From Bacteroidales bacterium (GTDB taxonomy: Bacteria > Bacteroidota > Bacteroidia > Bacteroidales > UBA932): a DNA stretch of 64,000 bases. Positions 26,095-34,718 of this stretch are shown in pieces. The notes under the pieces are model-generated. The model made no database searches. It was not told the DNA's origin and saw nothing but the letters and a program-made list of their open reading frames with translations. The position numbers and the translations under genes were made by a program. Within the stretch, counting starts at the first letter, position 1; every line of letters starts with the position of its first letter. The DNA is taken from contig JALCKZ010000001.1 in NCBI GenBank assembly GCA_022647615.1, positions 794,178-858,177 of the forward strand, in the 5' to 3' direction.

Positions 26095-27324
26095 TTATTC
26101 CAAAGACTTTATAGATTTTGCAATAATCTTTACAGCTTGTTTAATCTGAGCCTCAGTTATTACCAACGGAGGTGCAAATCTAATAATGTGTCTGTGAGTA
26201 GGTTTTGCAAGAAGACCATTCTTCATCATCTCCAGGCAAACATCCCATGCCTCTTTACCGTTGTGAGGTTTTATAACTACGGCATTCAAAAGACCGCGGC
26301 CTCTGACCTCTGCAATGTAAGGGGAATGAATCTTGGTAATTTCTGCGCGGAAAACCTTTCCAAGCTTTTCAGCTTTCTCTGTCAGATGTTCATCTTTAAC
26401 AAATTTCAAAGCTTCAACAGCAACGCGGGCTGCAAGAGTGAAGCCTCCAAACGTTGAGCCGTGCTCGCCGGGAGCAATGTTCAACATGATATCATCATCT
26501 GCAAGGCAAGCAGATACAGGAAGTACGCCGCCGCCAAGAGCTTTGCCAAGAATAACAATATCCGGACGAATCTTATCCCACTGGCTGCAAAGCATTCTGC
26601 CTGTTCTTGCGATACCGGTCTGAACCTCATCTGCAATCAAAAGAACATTATGTTTATGGCAAAGGTCATAGCATTTCTTTAGATATCCGTCATCCGGAAC
26701 CATTATGCCCGCCTCTCCCTGAATGGGTTCTACTATGAATGCGCAAGTCTCTTTTCCATATTTATCAAGAGCCTTCTCCAAAGCCTTTGTATCATTGTAA
26801 GGTATCTGTACAAATCCTGGGGTAAGAGGACCATAATTTGCAAATGATGATGGATCATTGCTCATGGTTATCACGGTAATTGTACGTCCGTGGAAGTTGC
26901 CTTCGCAGCAAATGATTTTGATTTTATTATTTGGAATACCCTTCTTTACGTTGCCCCATCTTCTTGCAAGCTTAAGAGCGGTTTCAACTCCCTCTGCACC
27001 GGAGTTCATAGGAAGCATCCTGTCATATCCAAAGAATTCATGTATGTATTTCTCATACTCGCAAAGAGATGTATTGTAGAATGCTCTGGAAGTCAAGCAC
27101 AATTTGTGAGCCTGGTCGCACAAAGCCTTTACAATTTTAGGATTGCAATGTCCCTGGTTAATAGCAGAATAAGAAGAAAGAAAATCAAAATATTTTTTTC
27201 CGTTGACATCCCATACGAATGGCCCTTTGCCTCTTTCTAGAACAACGGGAAGCGGATGATAATTTTTAGCACCGTATTTGGACTCCATGTCCATATAGTG
27301 TTTTTCTTTTGCTGTGAATTTCAT
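26095..27324 (-). CDS. rocD: Ornithine aminotransferase
   Basis: 409 residues, class III PLP-dependent aminotransferase. It transfers the delta-amino group of ornithine to 2-oxoglutarate to give glutamate-5-semialdehyde. PLP-site features: NSGAEGVETALKLARRW, FHGRTITVITMS, IVEPIQGEAGIMVPDDGY, LIADEVQTGIARTG and the lysine in ILGKALGGGVLPVS. The family's STFGGFTLAARVA follows. The sequence is full-length and intact. It is divergent from ctlX, whose product could supply ornithine from citrulline. Confidence 0.93.
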   Translation of the reverse strand: MKFTAKEKHYMDMESKYGAKNYHPLPVVLERGKGPFVWDVNGKKYFDFLSSYSAINQGHCNPKIVKALCDQAHKLCLTSRAFYNTSLCEYEKYIHEFFGYDRMLPMNSGAEGVETALKLARRWGNVKKGIPNNKIKIICCEGNFHGRTITVITMSNDPSSFANYGPLTPGFVQIPYNDTKALEKALDKYGKETCAFIVEPIQGEAGIMVPDDGYLKKCYDLCHKHNVLLIADEVQTGIARTGRMLCSQWDKIRPDIVILGKALGGGVLPVSACLADDDIMLNIAPGEHGSTFGGFTLAARVAVEALKFVKDEHLTEKAEKLGKVFRAEITKIHSPYIAEVRGRGLLNAVVIKPHNGKEAWDVCLEMMKNGLLAKPTHRHIIRFAPPLVITEAQIKQAVKIIAKSIKSLE

Positions 27325-27361
27325 AATTATGTTTTTTAAGTAGTTCCTTTTTAATTGCTTA

Positions 27362-27369
27362 CAAATTTA
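27362..27369 (-). promoter_or_regulatory. -7 box of rocD
   Basis: Minus-strand TAAATTTG, an exact TAnnTTTG, 37 bases before the ATG at 27324. Confidence 0.45.
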
Positions 27370-27463
27370 TAAAAAAAAACGTGAAGTAGTAAAATAATGG
27401 AAAACTATAAAAGCAGTCAGTTAAAATTTACTTACTTTGTAGTATTCTTTAAAATGATTTTTT

Positions 27464-28474
27464 ATGCAGACAACAAATAAAGTATTGATGGTAAGGCCGG
27501 TACGTTTTGCCTTTAATGAGCAGACAGCGGCAAACAATGCGTTTCAGCAAAACACAACCGCAGATGAAGAGGCTGCTCAAAAAGTTCAGCGACAGGCTCT
27601 TAAAGAGTTTGACGCGTATGTCAAGCTGCTGCAGGATTCAGGCGTTGAAGTGATGGTAGCAGAGGATACCCCTCAGCCGTTTACTCCAGATTCCATCTTC
27701 CCAAACAATTGTTTTTCCGTGCATTGCTGTGACGGGTCTGTTAATGCATGCTGTGACGGAAAAAATCCTTCCGGAGCTTGCTGTGCAAGCACATCGGCGG
27801 AAAGTACGCTTGTACTTTATCCTATGTTTGCCCCCAACCGCAGAGAAGAGAGAAAAAAATTAATGGATAAGCTGTCGGGACTAAAATGTGACAAAGTTGT
27901 GGACCTTACGGGATTTGAGAAGCAGAATAAATTTTTGGAGGGGACCGGTTCTATGGTTCTTGATAGAGAGCATAAGCTGGCGTTTTGCTGCAAGTCCCCG
28001 CGTACCAATGAAGATGTTTTGGAGAAATTTGCGGAGAAGCTGGACTATGATTATTTCTTGTTTGATGCTGCAGATGAGAACGGTACGCCAATATATCATA
28101 CTAATGTAATGATGAGCATTGGTTCCCGCTTTGCAATTGTTTGTCTAGATTCAATCACGGATTTATCTGAACGTGAAAGACTTATAGAACTGCTGGAGGA
28201 GAACGGCAAAGAGATTGTGGAAATATCCTTTGAGCAGATGGGGCAGTTTGCCGGCAATATGCTGGAGCTGCATTCAGGCAAGGCAGCTGATAAGGCTCAC
28301 GACAGTTCTTGCAAAAAACTTCTTGTAATGTCCGCAACCGCAAAAGGGTCGCTGACTCCCGAACAGATTAAAAAGCTGGAGGAAGATGTCACAATTGTGG
28401 CACCTGACATTAATACCATCGAGACGGCCGGCGGCGGCAGCGCCCGCTGCATGCTTGCGGAAAATTTTGCATAA
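27464..28474 (+). CDS. ctlX: Citrulline utilization hydrolase CtlX-like (amidinotransferase/ADI superfamily)
   Basis: 336 residues. The N-terminus KVLMVRPVRFAFNEQTAANNAFQ and the segments TPDSIFPNNCFSVH, YPMFAPNRREERK, FLEGTGSMVLDRE and the terminal GGGSARCMLAE (C329, the expected nucleophile) match the CtlX branch of the guanidino-group-modifying superfamily. CtlX-type enzymes are reported to deiminate citrulline to ornithine. Unusual: residues 88-114 are a cysteine-rich insertion (three CC pairs) where homologues run straight from the SFH strand to the LYPM strand, and the usual tryptophan of PNNW is cysteine. The 11-base word TGCTGTGACGG occurs twice in the insert. It is divergent from rocD. 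Confidence 0.85.
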   Translation: MQTTNKVLMVRPVRFAFNEQTAANNAFQQNTTADEEAAQKVQRQALKEFDAYVKLLQDSGVEVMVAEDTPQPFTPDSIFPNNCFSVHCCDGSVNACCDGKNPSGACCASTSAESTLVLYPMFAPNRREERKKLMDKLSGLKCDKVVDLTGFEKQNKFLEGTGSMVLDREHKLAFCCKSPRTNEDVLEKFAEKLDYDYFLFDAADENGTPIYHTNVMMSIGSRFAIVCLDSITDLSERERLIELLEENGKEIVEISFEQMGQFAGNMLELHSGKAADKAHDSSCKKLLVMSATAKGSLTPEQIKKLEEDVTIVAPDINTIETAGGGSARCMLAENFA

Positions 28475-28496
28475 CACAAAACTATTGTTATCTTTG
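28465..28496 (+). promoter_or_regulatory. Promoter of the rpsL-rpsG-fusA-rpsJ operon
   Basis: TTTTG (28465-28469), a 19-base spacer and TATCTTTG (28489-28496) form the best -33/-7 pair in the window. The -33 element overlaps the 3' end of ctlX. The ATG of rpsL is at 28550. Confidence 0.75.
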
Positions 28497-28499
28497 CAA

Positions 28500-28517
28500 C
28501 CCGCTTTTAAGGGCGGG
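28500..28517 (+). promoter_or_regulatory. Leader hairpin at the 5' end of the rpsL mRNA
   Basis: CCCGC (28500-28504) pairs with GCGGG (28513-28517) over an 8-base loop right at the expected transcript start. It could stabilise the message or serve feedback control by a ribosomal protein; neither is shown. Confidence 0.45.
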
Positions 28518-28549
28518 AAATTACATAAAGTAAAGATTAACAATAATTT

Positions 28550-28939
28550 ATGCCAACAATTCAACAGTTAGTAAGGAATGGGCGCAAGAGAATCGTAACC
28601 AAATCTAAATCTCGCGCGCTTGATTCTAGTCCTCAAAAACGTGGAGTTTGCGTGCGTGTTTACACCACAACTCCTAAGAAGCCCAACTCTGCAATGAGAA
28701 AAGTTGCACGTGTAAGGCTGACAAATCAAAAAGAGGTGAATGCTTACATCCCGGGAGAGGGTCACAACTTGCAGGAACACAGTATTGTTCTTGTTAGAGG
28801 AGGCCGTGTAAAGGATCTTCCCGGAGTACGTTATCACATTCTTAGAGGGGCATTGGACACTGCAGGCGTAGATGGACGTAAACAAGGACGTTCACTGTAC
28901 GGAGCAAAGAGACCAAAGGCCGCTAAAGCTAAGAAGTAA
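28550..28939 (+). CDS. rpsL: 30S ribosomal protein S12
   Basis: 129 residues, full length. [15 protein letters not shown], the universally conserved [20 protein letters not shown] and [17 protein letters not shown] are intact. The lysines at the classic streptomycin-resistance positions are present, so the sequence looks drug-sensitive at those sites. It is first in the str-type operon, 28 bases before rpsG. Confidence 0.99.
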   Translation: MPTIQQLVRNGRKRIVTKSKSRALDSSPQKRGVCVRVYTTTPKKPNSAMRKVARVRLTNQKEVNAYIPGEGHNLQEHSIVLVRGGRVKDLPGVRYHILRGALDTAGVDGRKQGRSLYGAKRPKAAKAKK

Positions 28940-28967
28940 GTCATTAATGTTTTAAAATTTCAAAGAA

Positions 28968-29444
28968 ATGAGAAAAACAAAGCCTAAAAAGAGGATTCTA
29001 CTTCCTGATCCAAAATTTCACGACGCCCTGGTAACCAGGTTCGTGAACAATCTTATGTTGCAGGGGAAGAAGAGTATCGCTTACGCTATTTTTTACGATT
29101 CAATGGACATGATCGGCGAGAAGATGAAAGATTCTGGCAAGGCTCCAGTAGAGATTTGGAAGAAAGCATTGGAAAATGTAACTCCCCAAATTGAGGTTAA
29201 AAGCCGCAGAGTTGGAGGAGCTAACTTTCAAGTACCTACCGAGGTGCGTCCGGAGAGAAAGATTTCTATCAGTATGAAGAACTTGATTCTTTTTGCTAGA
29301 AAGAGACCGGGCCACTCAATGGCTGAAAAATTAGCGGCGGAGATAATGGCAGCATATAACAATGAAGGCGGTGCCTTCAAGAAGAAAGAGGACATGCACA
29401 AGATGGCAGAGGCCAACAAGGCATTCGCTCACTTCCGTTTTTAG
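28968..29444 (+). CDS. rpsG: 30S ribosomal protein S7
   Basis: 158 residues. S7 nucleates assembly of the 30S head and binds the 3' domain of 16S r[52 protein letters not shown] and [18 protein letters not shown] are family landmarks. It lies between rpsL (28-base gap) and fusA (21-base gap). Confidence 0.99.
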   Translation: MRKTKPKKRILLPDPKFHDALVTRFVNNLMLQGKKSIAYAIFYDSMDMIGEKMKDSGKAPVEIWKKALENVTPQIEVKSRRVGGANFQVPTEVRPERKISISMKNLILFARKRPGHSMAEKLAAEIMAAYNNEGGAFKKKEDMHKMAEANKAFAHFRF

Positions 29445-29465
29445 TTCTTAGGAGAGTTTAGTTAA

Positions 29466-31580
29466 ATGGCAAGAGATTTAAAATACACCAGAAACATCGG
29501 CATCATGGCGCACATAGATGCCGGAAAAACAACTACTTCTGAGAGAATACTGTATTATACGGGCAAGACTCACAAGATCGGTGAGGTTCATGATGGAGCA
29601 GCCACAATGGACTGGATGGTAGAGGAGCAGGAGCGCGGTATTACTATCACTTCTGCAGCTACTACGGCATTCTGGCACTACAACGGAGAACATTTTCAGA
29701 TTAACTTGATTGATACCCCGGGGCACGTAGATTTTACCGCAGAGGTAGAGCGTTCTTTGCGTGTTCTAGACGGGACGGTTGCAACTTTCTGCGCAGTTGG
29801 AAGAGTTCAGCCTCAGTCAGAAACAGTTTGGAGACAAGCAGATAAGTATGGTGTTCCAAAGATTGCTTATGTAAATAAGATGGACCGTGTTGGTGCAGAC
29901 TTTTTTGCAGTAGTAGAGGACATCAAGAAGAAGCTTGGAGCTAAGCCGGTTCCTATTTGCATCCCGATAGGTGCAGAGGATAAATTTGAAGGTATAGTAG
30001 ATATCCTTAAGATGAAGGCAATTTACTATGATTCAGAGGGTAAGGAACTTGTTAATTATGAAGAGAAAGATATTCCTGCAAACTTGGTAGAAGAGGCAAA
30101 GAAGTGGAGGGCCGCTATGATTGAGTCCGCCGCTGAATTTGACGACGCCTTAATGCAGAAGTATTTTGACAATCCGGAAACTATTACAGATGAAGAAGTT
30201 ATAGCAGCAATAAGAAAAGGTACCATTAGCATGGACATTGTTCCAATGTGCTGCGGTTCTTCATTTAAAAATAAGGGCGTGCAGTTCTTGCTGGACGCTG
30301 TCGTGAGATATCTGCCAAGTCCTTTGGATAGAGGCAATGTCACCGGAACAAATCCAAAGACAGAGGAAGAAGTTGAGAGAAAACCTTCAGCTTCAGAGCC
30401 TTTCTGCGCACTTGTTTTCAAAATCGCGACAGATCCTTTTGTAGGAAGATTAGCATATTTGAGAGCTTATTCAGGCAAACTGGATTCAGGCTCTTACGTT
30501 CTTAATACCAGAAGCGATAAGAAAGAGAGAGTTGCAAGATTGTACCAGATGCACTCCAACAAACAGAATCCTATAGATTTTGTTGAGGCCGGAGATATCT
30601 GTGCTGCAGTCGGTTTCAAAGATTTGAGAACAGGAGATACCATCTGTGATGAGAATCATCCTATAGTTCTTGAGTCTATGAAGTTCCCGACTCCTGTTAT
30701 CGGACTTGCCGTAGAGCCTAAGACTCAGGCAGATTTGGACAAACTTGGAATCGCTCTTGGCAAGCTTGCAGAGGAAGACCCTACATTTACCGTTAAGTCT
30801 GATACAGATACAGGTCAGACTATTATCAGCGGAATGGGAGAGCTTCATCTGGAGATTTTGATTGACAGATTAAAGAGAGAGTTTGGCGTAGAAATTAACC
30901 AGGGCGCTCCTCAAGTTAACTACAAAGAGGCATTGCGTCAGACCGTTCAGCACAGAGAGCTGTTTAAGAAACAGACTGGCGGCCGTGGTAAATTTGCGGA
31001 TATCATCTTTGAAATGGGACCTGCGGACGAGGGAGTTACAGGACTACAATTTGTAGATGAGGTTAAAGGAGGAAACATTCCAAGAGAATATATTCCTGCA
31101 GTAGAAAAGGGCTTCAAGGCGGCAATGCAAAATGGTGTTCTTGCCGGCTATGAAGTTACATCTATGAAGGTTGTTCTTAAAGATGGTTCATTCCACCCCG
31201 TAGATTCCGATCAGCTTTCATTTGAAATCTGCGCAAGACAAGCATTCCGCAAGGCAGCAGCTAAGGCAGCTCCTGTAATTATGGAACCCGTTATGGCTCT
31301 GGAGGTTGTAACACCTGAGGAGTATATGGGAGATGTAATCGGAGACCTTAACAAACGTCGCGGACAGATTACTAACATGGACTCCAGGGGAGGAGCAAGA
31401 ATCATCAAGGCGATGGTTCCGCTTTCCGAGCAGTTTGGTTATGTAACTGTCTTAAGAACATTGTCTTCCGGACGTGCAACTAGTACGATGGAATTTTCAC
31501 ATTATGCGGAACTTCCTGCTAATCTTGCAAAAGAGATTATTGAGAAGTCTGGCAATAAGCCAATTGCAGAAGAGGAATAA
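29466..31580 (+). CDS. fusA: Elongation factor G
   Basis: 704 residues, a translocation GTPase. G1 [10 protein letters not shown]2 [12 protein letters not shown]3 DTPGHVDF and G4 NKMD are all intact, followed by EF-G domains II-V ([58 protein letters not shown]). Its place between rpsG and rpsJ marks it as the housekeeping EF-G. One TCGCGACAG site (30424) lies in the coding region, which otherwise lacks the motif family. Confidence 0.99.
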   Translation: MARDLKYTRNIGIMAHIDAGKTTTSERILYYTGKTHKIGEVHDGAATMDWMVEEQERGITITSAATTAFWHYNGEHFQINLIDTPGHVDFTAEVERSLRVLDGTVATFCAVGRVQPQSETVWRQADKYGVPKIAYVNKMDRVGADFFAVVEDIKKKLGAKPVPICIPIGAEDKFEGIVDILKMKAIYYDSEGKELVNYEEKDIPANLVEEAKKWRAAMIESAAEFDDALMQKYFDNPETITDEEVIAAIRKGTISMDIVPMCCGSSFKNKGVQFLLDAVVRYLPSPLDRGNVTGTNPKTEEEVERKPSASEPFCALVFKIATDPFVGRLAYLRAYSGKLDSGSYVLNTRSDKKERVARLYQMHSNKQNPIDFVEAGDICAAVGFKDLRTGDTICDENHPIVLESMKFPTPVIGLAVEPKTQADLDKLGIALGKLAEEDPTFTVKSDTDTGQTIISGMGELHLEILIDRLKREFGVEINQGAPQVNYKEALRQTVQHRELFKKQTGGRGKFADIIFEMGPADEGVTGLQFVDEVKGGNIPREYIPAVEKGFKAAMQNGVLAGYEVTSMKVVLKDGSFHPVDSDQLSFEICARQAFRKAAAKAAPVIMEPVMALEVVTPEEYMGDVIGDLNKRRGQITNMDSRGGARIIKAMVPLSEQFGYVTVLRTLSSGRATSTMEFSHYAELPANLAKEIIEKSGNKPIAEEE

Positions 31581-31600
31581 TTAAAAAATTAATAAATAAA

Positions 31601-31906
31601 ATGAGCCAAAAAATAAGAATTAAGCTTAAGTCTTTTGATCATGCGCTGGTAGATAAATCTGCCGCCAAGATTGTAGAGACAGTAAAGGCTACAGGCGCAA
31701 TCGTCAGCGGTCCAATCCCGATGCCGGTTGACAAGAAGATTTTTACCGTAAACCGCTCAACCTTTGTTAACAAAAAGGCACGTGAGCAGTTTGAGCTAAA
31801 CTCTTTCTGCCGTCTGCTGGATATTTACAGCTCTTCATCCAAGACAGTTGATGCTCTTATGAAGCTGGAACTTCCAAGCGGCGTAGAAGTTGAGATAAAA
31901 GTCTGA
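31601..31906 (+). CDS. rpsJ: 30S ribosomal protein S10
   Basis: 101 residues ([61 protein letters not shown]). S10 is part of the 30S head and of transcription antitermination with NusB. It is 20 bases after fusA. In most Bacteroidetes rplC and the rest of the S10 operon would follow; here an intergenic gap and a tRNA gene follow, so the operon is interrupted. Confidence 0.99.
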   Translation: MSQKIRIKLKSFDHALVDKSAAKIVETVKATGAIVSGPIPMPVDKKIFTVNRSTFVNKKAREQFELNSFCRLLDIYSSSSKTVDALMKLELPSGVEVEIKV

Positions 31907-31988
31907 TGAACAACACATACGGTGATGATGATTATTTTCCGGTGGCAAAGTGTCCCCGATAAAGTAAACCATCTTAGCCGTTGGACAT

Positions 31989-32063
31989 GGACTCATAGCT
32001 CAGTTGGTTAGCAGCACCTGACTCATAATCAGGGGGTCGTAGGTTCAAGTCCTACTGGGTCCA
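31989..32063 (+). tRNA. tRNA with CAU anticodon (probable elongator tRNA-Met)
   Basis: The acceptor stem GGACTCA pairs with TGGGTCC (one G-T). The D arm is AGCTCAGTTGGTTAGCAGCA, the anticodon stem CCTGA/TCAGG closes the loop CTCATAA (anticodon CAT), and the T arm GTAGG-TTCAAGT-CCTAC is regular. CCA is not encoded. A CAU tRNA could also be the lysidine-modified isoleucine tRNA; the sequence favours elongator Met but does not settle it. Confidence 0.9.
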
Positions 32064-32070
32064 CAGAAAA

Positions 32071-32096
32071 AGCCTGAATTTTTTCAGGCTTTTTTT
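32071..32096 (+). terminator. Terminator of the CAU tRNA gene
   Basis: AGCCTGAA pairs with TTCAGGCT over four T and is followed by six T. Confidence 0.9.
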
Positions 32097-32143
32097 GTGG
32101 ACCCAAGGGCTGAGTTTACGCGGCCTTTTCCACATCTTTTTCG

Positions 32144-32151
32144 TAACTTTG
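32144..32151 (+). promoter_or_regulatory. -7 box of the serine hydrolase gene
   Basis: TAACTTTG, an exact match, ends 6 bases before the ATG at 32158, so the message would be nearly leaderless. Confidence 0.5.
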
Positions 32152-32157
32152 CGACCT

Positions 32158-33294
32158 ATGAAAAAATCAATTATGATACTTGCAGCTTTGCTGTTTGCGC
32201 CTGGTTTGGTGATGGCGCAGGATGCTGCTGAGTATATAAACAACAAGGTGAATAATTTTAAAAACATCCAAAACAGCGTAGATCAAATCAGAGTGCAGGC
32301 AAGGATTCCTTTGATTGAGTACAAGTACGTTGAGTACAACGCTTCCTCAGAACCTAAGTTAGAGAGGACAGGAATGTTTGGTTACGTCAGTGCAAACAAG
32401 CCGGGCGGCAAGACGCCTGTTTTTCAGGCTGCATCTTTGAGCAAAGTGATTTTTGCATACGTTGTGCTGAGGATGTATGACCGCGGGGAGATTGACCTGG
32501 ACAAGCCGCTGTACAACTATACGGACATAGACCGTTTCATAGACAAGGATAAGGCTAAAAGGCTGACAGCCAGATTGGTGCTGATGCATCGCACCGGACT
32601 GGAGGAATGGGCGGCATCTCCATCTTCTGATGAATGGCCCGCAAGCAAAATCCATTTTATTTTCCCTGTGGATTCTATTTTTGATTATTCCGGAGAAGGT
32701 TACGCTTTTCTGCAAAGAGCTGTCGAGAAAATAAAAGGCAAGTCAATACAGGAAATTGCAAAAGAGGAAGTGTTTGATAAATATGATATGCCAAACAGTT
32801 CTTACGAATGGATGCCGCAGTTTGATACTATGGCAGTTGCGTCATTTAACAGGGAGGGGGAAAACCGCGGGGTCAGGAGATTTCCAAGGCAGAATGTTGC
32901 ATACACTTTGCTGACAAATGCGCATGATTATTCAAATTTCCTGAAAGTTTTGTTGAATGGAACCGGCTTAAAAAGAAAGACTTACAAGATGATGATTACT
33001 CCTTGCAGCGGACTTGCAACTCAGTATCCTCCTAAAATCAGGGAGATAGACAAGAAGGGAACAATTGCCTGGGGCCTGGGCATTGGCACTGAGAAGACAA
33101 AGAATCACGGTACAATTCTTTGGCATTGGGGCGATAACGGAAATTCAAAGGCGCTGTTCATCATAATTCCAAATGAGAGAAAAACGTTTGTGTATTTTGC
33201 AAACAGTGCGTGCGGACATGATATTGTAAATCAGATGACTAAACTATTCTTTAATGACACGTTTGATATAGAGCGCTGGATTAATGAAGAATAA
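32158..33294 (+). CDS. Serine hydrolase, class C beta-lactamase-like fold
   Basis: 378 residues from the ATG at 32158. A signal peptide ends at VMAQ. The serine-lysine pair is in QAASLSKVIFAYVVLRMYD (S93, K96), the tyrosine element is in FDYSGEGYAFLQ, and HWGDNG occupies the place of the KTG triad. This is the periplasmic esterase/DD-peptidase-like family PF00144; many members act on peptidoglycan or small esters. The specific substrate is unknown. It precedes the lipid cluster by 19 bases on the same strand, so a role in that pathway is possible but unproven. Confidence 0.87.
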   Translation: MKKSIMILAALLFAPGLVMAQDAAEYINNKVNNFKNIQNSVDQIRVQARIPLIEYKYVEYNASSEPKLERTGMFGYVSANKPGGKTPVFQAASLSKVIFAYVVLRMYDRGEIDLDKPLYNYTDIDRFIDKDKAKRLTARLVLMHRTGLEEWAASPSSDEWPASKIHFIFPVDSIFDYSGEGYAFLQRAVEKIKGKSIQEIAKEEVFDKYDMPNSSYEWMPQFDTMAVASFNREGENRGVRRFPRQNVAYTLLTNAHDYSNFLKVLLNGTGLKRKTYKMMITPCSGLATQYPPKIREIDKKGTIAWGLGIGTEKTKNHGTILWHWGDNGNSKALFIIIPNERKTFVYFANSACGHDIVNQMTKLFFNDTFDIERWINEE

Positions 33295-33313
33295 ATAATA
33301 ATCGCGATAGGTA

Positions 33314-34702
33314 ATGAAAGAAGAGGTTAGAAAGACAGGTTTTTTTTACAGAATTATTAAGTGGATTATTAGTTTTACTTTTAACAATTTGATGTTCAAA
33401 CATGTGTATTACATGAACACCAAAAATGTTCCTCCGGATGGAACGCCGCTTGTCATAGTTGAGAATCATCAGAATTGTCTTATTGATGCAATTGCGGTGT
33501 TGTTGTCAAATTCAAATTCAAACAGAAAAATTCATTTTATAGCACGCGCTGATATTTTTAGCGTTAGCGGCATCCTTACAAAGTTTATGCGCTATCTGGG
33601 TGTTATGCCGGCGTATAGAGCTAATTTTGAGGGAATTGAAGCTGTCGGGAAGAATGAGAAAACTTTTGCTGAAAGTGAAGAACTGGTTGCTGGCGGAGAG
33701 GCTGTGATGCTTTTTCCGGAGGCCGGACATCAGAACAAACGCTGGCTTGGAGATTTCACAAGCGGCTATACAACTCTGGCTTTCAATGCCGCAAAAAAAT
33801 CTGATTTTCTGGAAGAAGTCTTTATTCTTCCATGCGCAAATCACTACTCAAGATATTATCCCATACAGGGAGATATGCTAATTAAATACGGCAAGCCAAT
33901 CTCTCTTAAACCTTATTATGAACTCTACAAAAGCCAGCCAAGAACGGCGCAAAGAGAAGTGAATGAGCTTGTTAGAGCACAGATAAAAGAGATGATGCTC
34001 AACATTGAAGATTTGGATAATTATGATGCGATAGATTTTTTGCGTACAAATTTTGGGGCAAATTATGCGCATCAAAATAATTTGGATTATAAGGAGCTGC
34101 CGGAACAGCTGATTGCCGATAAGCAGATGGTGGAGGCAATTGGAAATCTACCAGCTGTCGGGATAAAAAATAAAATATTTGATGAGGCGCAGGAGCTTAA
34201 AAAAGGATTGGAGGAGAATGAGATTTCTTTTAAGACTTTAACTAATGTGCCTTTGGAAAATGGGAAGAAGATTTTTGGAATGGATGCTGTAAAGTGCAGG
34301 ATGATTGTGCGTTGCGTTTGCCTGGTTTTGCTGCTGCCGCTTTGGATTTTCTCTTTGTGGCCTGCCTATTTCATTTATGTTATTCCGCAGCCGTTTGCAA
34401 AGAGGATGAATGATCCAATGCTGCGTGGGTCCTTTTTGCTGGGGTTCAGCGCAATTATTACAATCCCCCTTTTCTATCTGATATCTTTTTTGCTGGCATG
34501 TAAAATTTTTACGGTGTTGATGGGAGTGATTTATGTCTGCCTTCTGCCGCTTTTGTCACTTTTTGCGTGGTACTATTGTTCATACAGTTTTGGTCTAAAA
34601 GAGGAATATCGCTTTTATAAAAATAGAAAAAGTGCTAAATTGCGCGCCTTGAAAGATTTGAGGGATAGATTGGAGGATGAGTTGTGGAGTGCGTTAAAGT
34701 AA
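33314..34702 (+). CDS. Lysophospholipid-type acyltransferase (PlsC/LPLAT)
   Basis: 462 residues. NHQNCLIDA (H52 to D58) is the acyltransferase histidine-aspartate motif and MLFPEAGHQNKRW is the FPEG-like acceptor motif. The C-terminal 130 residues hold two to three membrane segments (VCLVLLLPLWIFSLWPAYF, LGFSAIITIPLFYLISF). It transfers an acyl chain to a glycerol- or other hydroxyl-bearing lipid at the inner membrane. It begins the lipid cluster, 16 bases before the ketosynthase gene. CTGTCGGGA sites lie at 33642 and 34155, and TCGCGATAG lies immediately before the start. Confidence 0.87.
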   Translation: MKEEVRKTGFFYRIIKWIISFTFNNLMFKHVYYMNTKNVPPDGTPLVIVENHQNCLIDAIAVLLSNSNSNRKIHFIARADIFSVSGILTKFMRYLGVMPAYRANFEGIEAVGKNEKTFAESEELVAGGEAVMLFPEAGHQNKRWLGDFTSGYTTLAFNAAKKSDFLEEVFILPCANHYSRYYPIQGDMLIKYGKPISLKPYYELYKSQPRTAQREVNELVRAQIKEMMLNIEDLDNYDAIDFLRTNFGANYAHQNNLDYKELPEQLIADKQMVEAIGNLPAVGIKNKIFDEAQELKKGLEENEISFKTLTNVPLENGKKIFGMDAVKCRMIVRCVCLVLLLPLWIFSLWPAYFIYVIPQPFAKRMNDPMLRGSFLLGFSAIITIPLFYLISFLLACKIFTVLMGVIYVCLLPLLSLFAWYYCSYSFGLKEEYRFYKNRKSAKLRALKDLRDRLEDELWSALK

Positions 34703-34718
34703 AATCGGACGCGTTAAA

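Noticed and set aside
31907-31988. Possible continuation of the S10 operon after rpsJ
   Set aside because: No reading frame resembling rplC or any other ribosomal protein is present; only an 82-base spacer before the tRNA.
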